60,000 nt of DNA, from the NCBI RefSeq assembly GCF_030272615.1, contig NC_081413.1, positions 142,875,976-142,935,975 on the forward strand. The letters are read 5' to 3'. How positions within the stretch are numbered: position 1 is the first letter of the stretch; every line of letters starts with the position of its first letter. A program made the translations under genes and the position numbers. Shown piece by piece: positions 23,530 through 36,396 of this stretch. The notes under the pieces were generated by a model. That model was not told the origin of the DNA and ran no database searches. It saw only the letters and a list, made by a program, of their open reading frames with translations. The stretch is from Cryptomeria japonica (lineage: Eukaryota > Streptophyta > Pinopsida > Cupressales > Cupressaceae).

Positions 23530-23940
23530 GGCCACAGGTATGATCAGAGGTAGCAGTGTTACTATCTTGTTTGATTCAAGAGCTACAAATTCTTATATAT
23601 CTCCATTGGTTGTGTAGTATTGCAGGCTAGTGACAACTAGGCAAGATGTTAGTTGGGAAGTGGAGTTAGCTTCATGAGCTAGAGTGTTCATTGAATCAGT
23701 GGTTAGCGATTGTCAGCTTCAGATTGGAACTACAACCACCATAGTAGACCTTTGAGTCACACCACTAGGATCTTATGGCATTGTTCTTGGCATGGATTGG
23801 CTATACGCCCATAGAGCCAAGGTGGACTATCGCCAGAAAAAAATCAAGTGTGTGGATGATCATGGTGCTTCCATAGTAATTTAAGGGATTCAGAGACTCG
23901 TATCACTTCGTATGATTTTTGTTATATAGCTTAAGTGAAG
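23530..23940 (+). pseudogene. pol: Element D protease
   Basis: ILFDSRATNSYIS stands where FDSGATHSFIS-like sequence is usual, so the active-site Gly is replaced by Arg. YGIVLGMDWLYAHRAKVDY follows, the second conserved block of this family. Several stops are present. Confidence 0.75.
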
Positions 23941-23989
23941 CATGTGAAAGGGATGCCAAATATTTGCCATCACCATTAGTGACAGAGAA

Positions 23990-25390
23990 GAAGAGGATGA
24001 GAAGGAACCATCACTTGACGATCATCCTATCCTTAAGGGATTTGCAGACGTGTTTCCTTTTGAGCTACCCAGTATGCCACCTCGTACAGAGATTGATTTT
24101 CACATATATCTTGTACCAGGAGTTGAGCCAATTTCGAGAGCACCATATAGGATGACCACTAATGAGCTTAATGAGCTGCAACTTGAGGAAATTTTAGAGA
24201 AAGGTCACATTCATCCTAGCATCTCCCCTTGGGGTGCACTAGTCATCTTCGTAAAGAAGAAGGACGGATCCCTTCAGTTATGTATGGATTACCAATAGTT
24301 GAACAAAGTGACCATCAAGATTTGACACCCTTTTCCTAGGATCGACGACTTATTTGATCAGCTTCAGAGTGCCAAACTATTTTCTAAGATAGATCTAAAT
24401 GTAGGGTACCATCAATTGAGGATAGTAGAGAGCAATATCCACAAGACTGCTTTTTGTACTAGGTATGGCTACTATGAGTTCACCATAGTTCCATTCGATC
24501 TTACAAATGCTCCAGCTATATTCATGAGTCTCATGAATGAGTTATTTTTCACTTGCCTTGACTGATTTGTGATTGTGTTCCTTGATGACATATTGATATA
24601 TTCTCAGAATAAGAAGGAGAATGAGGAGCACTTGAGATAGGTATTGTAGTGCTTGAGAGATAATTAGTTTTATGACAATTTGTCAAAGTGTGCATTCTTT
24701 AGATCAATGGTCAGATATCTAGGACATGTCATATCCGATGATGGGATCTCAGTTTACCCATCGAAGATCAGAGCTATTATGGATTGGCCAACACCAACTA
24801 GTGTGATAGAAGTTAGGAGTTTCATGGGTCTAGCGGGTTATTACAGACACTTCATTGAGGGGTTCTCTAGGGTTACACGTCCTATTACATCTCTTCAGTG
24901 AAAGGGAAATAAATTCAAGTGGACAAAAAATATTGAGAGGGCCTTTCAGGAACTCAAAAGGGCACTTAGTAGTGCACCTATTCTTGTTGTGCCAGATCCC
25001 TCAGCCGATTTCATGATATGTACAGATACTTCCTTGGATGGTTTAGGAGCAGTCTTTATGCAAGATGGTCAAGCTATAGCGAATGAGTCCAAGAAACTTA
25101 AGACTCACAAGATTAACTACCCTACTTGTGACCTTGAGCTTGTAGTAGTGGTGCATGCACTTTTGAGGTGGAGAAACTTTCTTTTGGGTCATTGTTTTGA
25201 GCTTCATTCAGATCATCAGAGCTTGCAGTACATATTTACTCAGCCTAATCTTAATGCTCATCATAGAAGATGGATGGAGTTTTGATGTGAGTATGATTTT
25301 GACTTTCACTACATAAAGACGAAAGAAAATTTAGTTGCAGATGCCCTGAGTAGGAGACGTCATGAGATATGCTTCATTTCTATCGACACA
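23990..25390 (+). pseudogene. pol: Element D reverse transcriptase and RNase H
   Basis: Blocks in order are [96 protein letters not shown] (catalytic), YLGHVISDDGI and MGLAGYYRHFIEGFSRVTRP. RNase H shows ICTDTSLDGLGAVFMQDG, YPTCDLELVVVVHAL and HSDHQSLQYIF. One frame, no frameshift, about eight stops. Confidence 0.9.
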
Positions 25391-26790
25391 AATTTGAGAG
25401 ATCGCATATTGCAACAGTTACCTGAGGATGAGTGGTATTTGGAGGTATGCGAAGTAGTGCAATCTCAGCAGACCCTAGAAGAGAAGTATGCAGACTATTC
25501 ATTAGAGTTCAATGGACTACTACGCCATAGAGGGCACATCTATGTACCTTCTTCTGGAAGGTTGTGTGATTTCATCGTGATGGAGGCTCATAGACCTCCT
25601 TATGCAGCACATCTCAGAGTTAAGAAAATGCATGCAGATTTGAGACAATTATATGATTGGCTAGGTATGTGGCAACTCATTTTTGTACTAGTAGCTTGAT
25701 GCCTTGAGTGCTAGAGAGTCAAGGCAGAGCACCTCCATCGAGGTTAGTTACTCCAATCTCATGCGATACCAAAGTGGAAGTAGGATACTATATCGATGGA
25801 TTTCATCATTGGTCTTCCTATGTCATCACATTGTCATGATGCCATCATGGTGATAGTCGACAAGTTGACCAAAGTGGCCCACTTCTCACCAGTTTGGACT
25901 AGATTCACAGCACCAGTAGTGGCACATGTATTCTTGCAGGATATTGTCAGACTTCATGGCATTCCAAGCAAGATTATTTCAGACAAGGATTCCCTCTTCA
26001 CTTCTTCCTTTTGGAAGGAGTTGCAGGGAGCAATAGGTACCAAACTCAACTTTAGCATAGCCTATCATCCAGAAATGGATGGACAGATAGAGAGGGTGAA
26101 CCAGGTGTTAGAAGATATGCTTTGTATGTATGTCATGGATCCTCAGATCAGATGGGAAGAGTACCTTCCTTTGGTAGAGTTTTCCTATAATAATGGGCAT
26201 CACACTTATTTGGGGATGCCACCTTTTCAAGCTTTGTACGACAGACCTTGTAGGACACCTTTGAGTTGGGACCACATTGAGGATAGAGTAGCTATTGGTC
26301 CTAAGATAGTTTGAGATATGGAGCAATAGGTGGATTTGATTAGACAACACCTTAGAGAGGCACAAGATAGAAAGAAGAAGTATATAGATGTGAAGAGGAT
26401 AGATCGTAGCTTCATGGCTAGGGACAGAGTCTTCTTGAGAGTGCGACTGCATAAGAGTCCAATCCATTATGGAAAGGGATCTAAGCTCACACCTTGCTTT
26501 GTTTGACCTTTTGAGATCCTTGAGAGGATAGGACCAATTGCATATCATCTAGTTTTGCCACCTAGCCTATCACGCATCCATGATGTGTTTCATGTGTTAG
26601 TACTGAGCAAGTATATTTATGATGAGTCTGATATTCTAGATTGGGATGCCTTGCAGGTGGAGTCGTACGGGTAGTTGGCATTAGAGCCCATTCACATTTT
26701 GGCTTGCCGGACACTGGCTCTTCAAGGTCGAGAGCTGGACCAGGTTAGGGTCCAGTGGGATTGGTATGATGAGCATGAGTGAGATCTCAG
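25391..26790 (+). pseudogene. pol: Element D integrase with chromodomain-like C-terminus
   Basis: The N-terminal zinc region is degraded. The core has MDFIIGLPMS, DKLTKVAHFSPV, IISDKDSLFTSSFWKELQ (second Asp) and YHPEMDGQIERVNQVLEDML (Glu of the DDE triad present). The tail has RIHDVFHVLVLSKY, then LQGRELDQVRVQWDWYDEHE, resembling the degenerate chromodomain that in chromoviruses helps direct insertion to heterochromatin. Stops occur at 25697, 26312 and several later positions. Confidence 0.85.
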
Positions 26791-26830
26791 TACCCCCATC
26801 TTTATGATGAACTCTAGGAGGAATTTCATG

Positions 26831-26845
26831 CCTAGAGGGGGAGGG
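26831..26845 (+). other. Polypurine tract of D
   Basis: CCTAGAGGGGGAGGG lies directly before the 3' LTR start TGTGAGGCCC. Confidence 0.85.
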
Positions 26846-28554
26846 TGTGAGGCCCTACCCCAAGCCGTCATAGCATTGTAATTATTTTTTATGTTGGACA
26901 TATTATTGATACTTTATTTTGATACAATATGGATATAGACTCTATATGATCCAATGATTAAATAACATTGAGATGGTGTATGTCAATTATTTTTGATTTG
27001 CGGTACTTTATTTATGATGTTAGAAATTCTGGATGCATGCCTTATGAATGATTGAATTTCATGATGATTATGATCATGCCATTGAGTAAATTATTTTATG
27101 ACGATTTTATTGGATAATTGGTATTTGATTATTATGATTTAAATTGTATGCAAAGTGTCTGAATTGTATCCTTTTCATATATTAATACTGCATGTGATTA
27201 TTTGGGATTACTAATGTGCAAAGTGAGTTGTGCAGGAAAACTAATCCATGTGACCATGGAAACTATTCAGAGAATCAAGCTAAACCTATGTGTGTTTGTG
27301 AAGCCAAGGGTTGTCTATTTGGAGAGACAACACCTTGTTTGTAATGTGTTTTATTTGTAAATGTGAATGCTTGAATGTGTGTTTAAATTGAATTTGTTAA
27401 ATTTGTTAATTCCAAAAAAGGACATTGCCATGTGTATTTAAGTATTGTGTATTTTTATGGTGTCACTTGACACTTGTGTTCTGAAGTGAGTTGGCAGTGA
27501 CATGTCCCTTGGACGAAATTTGTATAGCCCATTATTTTTTCAAAATATCTTAGTATGGTCCCAAGAGAGTCTTGGATAGAGAGCAATTAAAAAGGTCAAC
27601 TCAAGTTTGACCTATAGGTAAATTTTAGGTGAGTTTCTAGAGGGTCAAACTAACTCCTCAGGTTAGGTGAGGGGTATTTTTAAAGGTCCATATGTTATAC
27701 CTATGGGTAAAGGTAAATTTTAACCATGTGTCCACTCACATGTGACTATCAAGCCACCTCAAAAGTTGAGTTTTCCAAGATGGACGAAATTCAACTTTTG
27801 AGGATTTCTCCTAGGTTAGACAACCTTCCAATTGAGTGATAGTTGTTCTTCCCTATTTTCTTTTACCTTTTTCAGTTGCCTTTTTTAGAGAATCTGTAAG
27901 AGGTTGGGAAGACCACCCTATGAAATCTCACACCCTTCCAAGAGGTTGGAAAGTGTGAGAAGAGTTTACTTAGGGAAGGGATTCAAACTTAGGATTTTGA
28001 TCACCCACTTTCCATTTTTGGAGACTTAGAACTCTTGTGGAAGTTTTGGGTTTTTGAGTTGCATTTCTAAGCTATGGAAAGAAAAAGAATAGTGGATTGG
28101 AAAGCTCTCCTTCAACCTTTCCTCATTCCATTTGCAGGATTAAGGTTGGTAATATTCCTTCCTTGCATATTGCATTTTATTGTCATCATGAAGGAAAGAT
28201 TGTATGTGCATTTTTCTTGTTGTTTATATAGATTGGGAAGTTCAGTTTTGGAGTTCTTCCTTGTGTTCTTTTTTATGTGTTGTATGGTTTATGTATTTTG
28301 GGTGTTTCAAGGCCATACTCACCCTTGGGAGGGTAGATTATCCTTGGGGGTGAAGGGTTGCTTGGCACCCTAAGAGTGTAGAGACTCTCTTCTTAGAAAA
28401 GAGTGATACACAAGGGTTATGGGACCCTTGCTGCAATATTTTTATGTTAATGCAAAGGGGGTCATAAGGGGAGATATGGGCTTGTATGCCATGGGGGACA
28501 TAAGGGTATTTTAGGAAAATTATGTGACTTTTGATGGTCTTACTTTGGTAGCCT

Positions 28555-28562
28555 TATAAAGG
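28555..28562 (+). promoter_or_regulatory. Candidate TATA box in D LTR
   Basis: TATAAAGG within GCCTTATAAAGGC, in a GC-balanced context followed by a pyrimidine-rich stretch. It is the best TATA match in the LTR, but another candidate (TTTATACTGCC) lies near 30193. Confidence 0.4.
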
Positions 28563-29580
28563 CATTGGTTTCTCCTTCTTGCAGATCTCCTCTAGGTACT
28601 TGGTCCACCTTCACCCCACAAAAAAGTAGTCACTTGGTGACATTGTTTATCCTTGGGTTGAGACTTCAAGTGTTGTTGAGTTTCTTTTTATTTTACGTTT
28701 GAGATGTTTGTAACCCATTTAGCCTTGGTTCTCCTAGCTCGAGGGTGGCTTAATATAAGCCTAGGTTGAGAGGTGAGCCTCTATGGTCACAACCTCCAAA
28801 CTTTATTTGTAGGTTTTCTTTGGGAATAAAGGATGGAGTAAAGTCAAGCTTGTGCAAGTTTCCTGTTTAATACTTTGGTCATTCAAAGAAAAATGTATTT
28901 TAACAAAGTCCTCATTTTTGTAGAAATGAAGAGGCTTGAGTTTGTAACTTTCTTATTATTGTGTAAATGAAAAAAAAAAAAAAGAATGTATATTTACTCT
29001 GAGTATATTTATTGTAAAGAAATCAAAGAAGCATTTGAGTTTATTCCTATATAGTTATTTATTACTTTGAAATAGAGTAGGAATAGTAATCTTGTTTTCT
29101 ATTTTATTATCTATTGAAAAGAAATGCATGTTAAAATGAAAATGGTAGATAAACATTTAAGTCAAATTATTTATTTAATCTTATCTTTTTCTACATTGTA
29201 ATATGTTAGTTGTATAACTGTTAATAGAAAAGAAATTTTTATTTCAAAATATAGATTAAAAAAAATATATAATTCTTATAGTTTAGACTTAAACTTATTC
29301 AATATTTATATCTTGTTGTAATAATGGATAAATAAGAAATTAGAAAAGTAAATGTTGATTTAAAATAAAATATTACTGTTAAATATGTTAATCTAGCTAT
29401 GAAAGTTCAACATTGCATTTCTATAAAACTCTACATTTAGTAAATTTGGAAATACACATTGTAGAGGAAATGTTAAATCTATGCCTTCTTATTTCTAAAA
29501 AAAGAAAACTACATGTTGTTGAACAGTCTATTCTAATTATAAAATAACATGCTCTCAATAAATGGATTATTTCAGATTTA

Positions 29581-29636
29581 GATATATATACATACATATA
29601 TGTATGTATGTATGTATGTAGTATATATGTGTATAC

Positions 29637-29686
<50 letters not shown>

Positions 29687-29790
29687 GTGTATATATATAT
29701 GTATATATACATATATATGTATATACATACATATATATATATGTATATATACATATATATATATATGTATGTATATATATATATATAAGT
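29581..29790. repeat. (TA)n/(TATG)n microsatellite
   Basis: About 200 bp of alternating TA, TATG and CATA units within D's LTR. The open frames across it (YIYI-type proteins) are artefacts of the repeat. Confidence 0.95.
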
Positions 29791-30048
29791 TAAATCTATT
29801 GCCCTACCTTTAAACTAATCTGTTGTTAGAAAAAAAAAAAGATATATATGCTGCATTTAATTTATATATATTATTAAACCTAAATATGAATATTCATTTA
29901 TTTACTAATCTGGTTTAGTCAATATATAAATTTATTTACAAAGTCTCATATATATATATATATATAAACTTTGAAATAATAAAAAAATTTGTATCCAAAA
30001 AAATCTTGCAAGAAAAAAAATTGGATGCGGAGATTTGGTGCCATGAGG

Positions 30049-30183
30049 CACTGTGGGTTGGAACCCACAGAGTAGCTCCAGCTGCACTATGGGCTGCGAC
30101 CCATAGCGGTGGCTTCGACCACCACTATGGGCCATGACCCACAAGCGCAGCCTCGGCTGCCCTGTCAGTTGGTACCCACAGTC
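30049..30183 (+). repeat. Four tandem units of about 37 bp, each able to form a hairpin
   Basis: Units start at 30049, 30085, 30123 and 30160. Each has inverted arms: GTGGGTT-GG-AACCCAC in unit 1, TATGGG-CTGCGA-CCCATA in unit 2, TATGGG-CCATGA-CCCA in unit 3, and a decayed version in unit 4. They are GC-rich inside an AT-rich LTR. Confidence 0.8.
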
Positions 30184-30524
30184 TTTCCTCCCTTTATACT
30201 GCCTTCTGCGCCCGACACCCTCTGCCATTCTCTTGCCTCTACCTCGGGTTTCCTTGGTCTGCCGTTCCATGAAAAGGGTTAATGTTCGGGATGCCCTAAC
30301 TATGGTATTTAGTTAGGGCATCAATAGAAAAAGAGGGTTTTTTTTTTGGTAAAGTTTAAAATTTTAGGGTTGGTTTTTTAGGATGGCTAACTTGGAATAG
30401 AATAAGGATGCCATTTTAAAATAACGGTTTCCATGAATTTTGGGTTTTGGGGAAAAATTTTCCCCATTGAAAATAAATTAATTTATAAATTGCTAGGAGA
30501 CTTTCTTTTGGGGTTTAATATCTT

Positions 30525-30560
<36 letters not shown>
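30525..30560. repeat. (AT)n microsatellite
   Basis: A pure AT run ends exactly where similarity to the D 5' LTR fragment begins (TTAAATTTTC). Confidence 0.95.
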
Positions 30561-30566
<6 letters not shown>

Positions 30567-31139
30567 TTTTCTTTATCATATATCAATGTGTAATTTAATT
30601 TTAATGGTCGAATAAATCCCCAAGGGGGTAGTATAATTATAATTGATTAATTGCTTTATTTAAGGGTTGATTTAAAACTTTAGGAAGATTTAATCTTCTT
30701 AATCAAATTAATATAGCTCTTTAAGGACGATAGAGGTGTTTTCTCTTAAATGCCTATTTAATTATTATTAAGGCAAATGATTGTATTAACGTTATTTTAC
30801 TATTAGGAGATAATTAAGTATTACCATAATTAAATATTAACAGAGATTATTAATTATCTCTTAATATGATTGGAGGATTTATTTGGGGAAAATTAATTAA
30901 TTAAGTAATAAAGTTGTGAAGACTTATTAGGGTAAAATATTTCAGTGTCGAAAATGTAAACATTATAATTATTGATTTAAATAGATTATCTTTAGGAACC
31001 CATTCTTATTAACGCATGAGTTAACCTTTAGTGTAAACAAATTTAGTTATCAAATCTTTTGATCATAGAACATCTAGTAGTTTAGTGTTGTAAAAACAAA
31101 ATTGTTGTTGCATTTTTGCCCAAAAGTTTGGGCATGACA

Positions 31140-32045
31140 TGGGGTGAATTAGTGTTCTACCGGTAAATAAATTTTCAAATTTATTCTCAAACCATCGGAA
31201 GCAAATGCAAGAAAGTAAAATGCAAAAATACAAGATAATCAATGACAAAATCATAACATCAGGATTTTTATGTGGAAACCCAGAAAGGGAAAAACCATGG
31301 TGGGATTGGAACCCACAATATTCATATATTGTGATCAAGAGTACATAAATATTACATAAGGGGAATGCACATGCATTCAAACACACTGCCTAGAACCAAA
31401 GGTTCAATTATAATATGGAGGTCTCCCTGACTTACGAATCATTTACAATGATCACTACAATGATTGAACTCCAAATAGCATCAAACAATGCCTGGATGAG
31501 TTCCAGTTAAGTGCAAAAAGTCTGACTATAACACCTCTATAACTCTGCCCTATTCTGCTTCTCAGTCAGCTACTAGATTAAGAATGCGCATGTGAAACTA
31601 TGCGAAATAGGTTTCTCAATCACCACTCGCTCATATCATCACCCAAAAAGATCTTCTACATCAATCATATATATTTGTAATTACAAAATAAGACATTCAT
31701 CAATTCAGCCAAGCACAATGTGCAATGTAACGTGTAATCGGGCATCGGCTTAGACTGGATCACTAAAATATATATGTATCAACTAAATGATGTCAAAATT
31801 ATTTCTACATGTCAGCCCTATCATCCCATCCACGAATCTGACCACCACAATCACCGCAAAGATTCCAGACCAAAAGTTCTCTGCTTATCCTGACATATTG
31901 GTGACAAATTACTAGTCCACTTTCTCTACTAGTTACCAAAACCCATGACTACCGCATAGGATTTCCAAGGAGAGTTGCCATCAATGACAACCCTAATACA
32001 TTATCCATGCACTAGAATCCACCAGATGAGTGTCAATTGCCAACA
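31140..32045 (-). repeat. LTR I: copia-type LTR, minus strand, truncated by D
   Basis: On the minus strand it starts TGTTGGCAATTGACACTCAT at 32045. It contains the block common in plant copia LTRs, with CCATGGTTTTTCCC then GGGTTTCCACATAAA, and reaches CTAATTCACCCC before element D cuts it off. Because its 5' end faces right, any interior lies to the left of D, off-window, or this was a solo LTR. Confidence 0.7.
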
Positions 32046-32057
32046 TCTTGTGTGTGG

Positions 32058-32721
32058 TGTTGGTTTATGTCCAGACTATGTCTTAGCCAACATTTTTTGG
32101 TCCACATGTATTGTTGTAGTGTGTGCGGTTATATGCTTTGTAATTTGTGTTGAGTGTTGAGTTGACCTTGAAATATAGGTTGATGATTTGTATAAATATA
32201 TTTAATAATCATGTGAGAGATGTATCTGCATGTGTGAACATTAATTTTATCTTTTAGTAGTAGAGGAGAAGTGTGAAAAAGTGTGAAAGAGAAGAGTTTG
32301 TGTTATGTGCTTAAATATAAACCAAACATGAGGAGATTCCATTTCATCAGCTCATGATCCTCTGGATGTAATCCAGATGTTTTTGTAAGACAGTGAGTCT
32401 TCCTCAAGGTTGTATCCCTTCTTGTTATGTGACTTGAGTAGTGAGATCTAGGCAGTGTGCCTAACTGCATGTGCATTCCCCATTGTAATATTTCATTTAC
32501 TCCTAATAGGGTATTATCTCATTGTGGGTAGGGTCCCACCATTGTTTTTGCCTTAACCAGGTTTTTTACATCAAAAATCTTGGTGTTATGTGTATTATTG
32601 ATGTGGTTTTGATTTGTGCTTTCATTGTTAATAATTAGATATGAATTTGTGTTTAAGTTAAGTAAAGTTTGTAAGTAAACTAATTCAACCCCCCTCTCAA
32701 TTTGCTACATTATTGCCAACA
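32058..32721 (+). repeat. LTR H: copia-type LTR, plus strand
   Basis: It has perfect hexamer ends TGTTGG...CCAACA, the GGGTCCCACCATTGTTTTTGCC block, and the TTCAACCCCCCTCTCA end typical of copia-type LTRs. Only 12 bases separate it from LTR I in opposite orientation. A weak primer-site-like TTGTTATC follows at about 32733; otherwise no interior is recognisable, so it may be a solo LTR. Confidence 0.65.
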
Positions 32722-34983
32722 CTCACAACAAAATTGTTATCTCTAATAACAAATGTTGAGAAACAAGGTGAATAAATATTGCAATATTGACTTTCTTATG
32801 TGATTGCAAATCTGAAATAAGCTTGCACCATTCAATATAAATACAAAGTCACCATACCAAAAGATACACCAAATTTACATGGTCTCTCAAGAAAAAAAAT
32901 CCACCAGAGAATGAGGGAAAGTATATTATTAATCTTAAGAACAAATATGACACCAATAATATACTTCACTTCACTTCTCCAACTAACCCTCGAACTACTT
33001 GGAAACTTCAATGAAACTGTGTATTGAAACAACTATGTCTTAGCTCCTATTGAAAAACTACAATTATTTTCCCAAAGCAAGGGGCCAAAAGAACTTGCAA
33101 AAAACCCACACCATAGAGATTGAATATCCAATAGACAATAAAATAATAAAACTCTTCAAGGGGCTCCTCAAGTGCCAAAACCAAAGCCACTTAGGCTATA
33201 TACATATTGAGTGATCTTTAACTCTTAATAACTGTTCAAATCCCCGAATGGACACCTTTTCACTTCCCAAACTTGGGCACCTAATTATTGACCCTTAATT
33301 TCTAAATATGGATGTGGGAAAGAGACAATTTTATCTATTTTAATTTATATTTACCACCTCTTCATGTTAACATCTTAAAAATGTAATTACAATTAGCCAT
33401 AAAGTAAAAATATTGAATATTTTTCTCACATCTCCAAGGGAACACTTTCCAAGGAACATGGAGACATGTGAATGTCTTAGGATTGCAAGATTAATGTTAC
33501 CTTATCCTAATAGAGAGAGGGAGGTAGGAAGGGGGAGGGAGAGAGATAAAGATAGAGAGAGAGTTAGGTAGAGAGAGAGGTGATAAAACTTGAGTAGAGA
33601 AGGAGAGGTGGAGGGTGAGGTAGTGGAGAGAGAGGGGGGTTTGGTAAGAGATAGAGAGAGCTAAGAAAAATAGTAGAAAAAGAAAGGAGAGAGAGAGTTG
33701 GAGGGAGGGAGAAGGAAAGAGATATTTAGAGAGTGAAGGAGAGAGATAGGGAGGGAGAGAGGGAGGGAGATGGAGAGGATTAGGTAGGGAGATAGAAAGG
33801 GATGATAAAAATAGTATAGAGGGGACAAGGAAGGGAGGGAGAGGTAGGGGAGAGAGAAATATTTTGAGGTATTGAGAGGGATAAAGAGAGATTGGGCGAA
33901 GGATAAATGTAGAGAGGGGAATATTGAGAGAGAAAGAGATGTAGAGAGAGTTAGTGATAGATGGGGAGGGAGAGAGAGAGGGAGCTAGAAAGTTAGATTA
34001 TGGGCACAATGCAAGCCTAAGGAGCTTCAATGACCAAGAATTCAACATAATATGAGATGAAATTATTTTCCTAAAGTATGAATTTGGAAATTTAACAGAG
34101 TTTTCATATGATTTAGGACTAGTGATAAAAAAATTTGTGATATCTCATAACAAATATTCTTCAAGAGTTGGTCAGTGGGTACACACACCCTTATTTGGAA
34201 ATGATATCCTACTACATAAATTCAATGTGTGAGCAAGAATTATCAAATGAATTCAAGTGTATAGGAGAAAATACTAGTTGGGGCCAATGGATGTTACATC
34301 AATTATAATTTTGTATGTCTAGTTTTACAACAAGGGTTTTGATATATGATGATGATTAGTAGTTAAGTGTTGCATCTTATGGGTTTTCTTAAAATTAGTG
34401 ATTGGGTGCCCTTATTTCTTATTTAAGACCTCCTTTTTGTCTTTGTTTTAATGGTATCAAGGTGTTTTTTTGTGCTCATAATACTATTGTGTATCTCATA
34501 GCTATTCCTTTTGGATTGTTCATGCCATTTTTTTTCTTTTGTCGTTTCTTTTGGTTATTTGTTTTATGTTTCTTATTCTTATTCCTACGTTTATTCTTAC
34601 TTGTTGCACCCCTAGATGGTTTGTTTACATAATACTTTCACTTTGTCTTTTGTACTTCTCTTTGTAGCAATATGGGTTGGGCACTCTTGGTAGATCCTAA
34701 AAATTCATCAAAAAAGAGAGAAATTAAAAATAGTTTACACTAGGAAGATTAGTTTAATTAGAAGGATATGATGTAAAGTGCAACAAGATGAAGAAAGTAT
34801 GAATACATATGACCTTATTGCTAATTTTTTTTCTTATGTGATAAGAATATGTTTAATTGATTCCTCAATGTGTTCATAACATATATCAATATCATTTTAT
34901 AAATCTTTTAGCAAGGCTATAGTAGTACTATGCAAATTATTGACATGATATTGCCTTTCTTTCTAGATATTATCACTTGTTCT
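32722..34983. other. Unassigned 2.2 kb, no supported gene
   Basis: AT-rich sequence with a purine tract (listed separately) and no reading frame with recognisable content. The hydrophobic frame at 34402-34632 is T-rich low complexity and I do not accept it as a gene. Confidence 0.5.
33505..33990 (+). repeat. Purine-rich GAGAGAGG low-complexity tract
   Basis: About 480 bp of almost uninterrupted G/A on the + strand (GAGAGA, GGGAGG, GATAGAGA), not a perfect microsatellite. Confidence 0.9.
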
Positions 34984-36041
34984 TGTAAAGTATTGAAAAT
35001 TAGGGTTTCATTAATTAGGATAATAAAACTAGTAAGATCCAAACTTGCATTAAGGAAGGAAGGAATCCAATTTATTCTCTTCCCTTGAAACAGACGATGA
35101 AAGCATATTGGATTTGGTTGTGAATTCCCTTCCTTGTTTGAGTTAAAACTGTAATTGAAAGTGTAAAGTTAAATATAGGGAAAGTATTTGAGAAATTCAT
35201 GAAAACAAGATTTTACAGATATCAGACAGAGCCAAAAACAAAAATCTTGAAAGTAGAAGAGGATCAAAAATTGCACCTAAAAATTTGCATGAAATTGTCT
35301 CGACTGGTATGGTATGGTTACTTATTGTTTATGGTTAAAGTGGAAACAACAATATTGAAAGACTAAATAGATTCAACCACAAAACCCTAGCCTAATAAAA
35401 ACAAAGATCCACCATAACATATGAAGATTACCTAAGACAATGCAAATCAAATGAAATCACAAAGATTATACCATCACATGTCCAATAGGGTTTGCATCTT
35501 CATTCTTCCTATCTCCATTGATCTTGCTTGATATATTTTCTCTCAAATTTTATGTGCACAAGAGCGCAACAAAGAACGGAAATGTGGTTGCAAGTAGGTT
35601 CACATATGAAAGTTCAAAAGTGTAGTGTAGTCGAATGGAGGGATAAGATTGAGAGGTGTAAAAGATAAATGGTCGGCTATGATTAGAGGGTAGGTAAAAG
35701 AAATAAGAAAATAATAAAAGGGTAGGTAGTGTATGAATTAAGAGATGAACGACATGTGTCATGGGTGGAAAAGGTTAATGAATTAATTAAATAAATAAAG
35801 ATTTATTTAATTAATAGAGGAAAAGGGATAATTAAATAAATAAGAGTATTTATTTAATTTAGGGAAAATGATAATTTAAATGAATAAATGTATTTATTTA
35901 AATGAGAAATAGGGTTAGAAGAGGATAAATGAATTAATTAAATAAATAAAGATTTATTTAATTAATAGAAGAATTAGGCTAAAGTAATTAAATAAATAAA
36001 TATATTTATTTAATTAGACATGACAATTTTAGGTGTCTACA
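34984..36041 (-). repeat. 3' LTR of element G, left end uncertain
   Basis: The right end is firm: TGTCTACA followed by TTTTGCCCCTCTTTGAG, the same junction as in element E. Repeated AATTAATTAAATAAATAAA blocks (35780-36020) resemble the A, B and E LTRs. The left end at TGTAAAG is a guess from expected length (1.1-1.4 kb). Confidence 0.55.
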
Positions 36042-36298
36042 TTTTGCCCCTCTTTGAGACAATGCAGCTTGTCGTGTTGTTTCAAAGAAGATAATATGAA
36101 CTGATATAGAGTTGCCCCAAGATGGGAATGATATGCCCCCTCGAGAGATTGGATGAAAATGTCTGAAAAGTTCATAGAAAATCTCTCAATAAGAAAGAAA
36201 GGCTAGAATGGACTGACCAGATAGGATAGAGTGATAGAGTCACAAGATAACGAAGACTCGCTCAGGAGATGAGGGCTAGGGCTAGGGCTAGGGTAGTC

Positions 36299-36308
36299 TA
36301 TAAGATAA
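36299..36308 (+). promoter_or_regulatory. TATA box of the antisense gene in G
   Basis: TATAAGATAA, 98 bases upstream of the antisense ATG. Element E has TATAAAAG 81 bases upstream of its homologous ATG. Just before it are three GGGCTA repeats (36273-36293). Confidence 0.5.
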
Positions 36309-36396
36309 ACCACGAGGGGAATACATCCTCATTGTCATCCACACATCCAAGAGATCAGAGAGTAGAGAGAGAATAGAGCAGCAACAGTCAGCAGCG

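Larger units (their letters stand above)
21404..31139 (+). mobile_element. Element D: chromovirus-type Ty3/gypsy retrotransposon, old
   Basis: The parts are the end of the 5' LTR, primer-binding site, gag, protease, RT, RNase H, integrase with a chromodomain-like tail, polypurine tract and a 4.3-kb 3' LTR. Shared LTR segments (21407-21985 and 30558-31139) are about 94% identical by eye. Most of the 5' LTR is missing because element B inserted in it. The pol frame carries some 17 stops. Very long LTRs plus this domain order fit the Tekay/Del branch, though the branch call is tentative. Confidence 0.8.
26846..31139 (+). repeat. 3' LTR of D (about 4.3 kb)
   Basis: It starts TGTGAGGCCC after the polypurine tract and ends GGGCATGACA, matching the end of the 5' LTR. 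The interior is AT-rich with microsatellites, a GC-rich hairpin repeat and no supported gene. Small ORFs such as 28074-28373 have no recognisable content. A nested solo element inside it is not excluded. Confidence 0.8.

Noticed and set aside
28074-28373. 99-codon ORF inside the D 3' LTR
   Set aside because: No motif and located within an LTR; likely chance.
29421-29793. Open frames rich in Tyr/Ile on both strands
   Set aside because: Products of the TA/TATG microsatellite.
32733-32746. Primer-binding site after LTR H
   Set aside because: Only about eight bases resemble TGGTATCAGAGC and the spacing after the LTR is too long; left as a possibility only.
34402-34632. Hydrophobic ORF resembling a membrane protein
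   Set aside because: T-rich low-complexity DNA gives Phe/Leu runs in any frame; no start context or homologue recognised.
36273-36293. Telomere-like GGGCTA repeats
   Set aside because: Only about three units and not the plant telomere unit TTTAGGG; too short to be an interstitial telomere.
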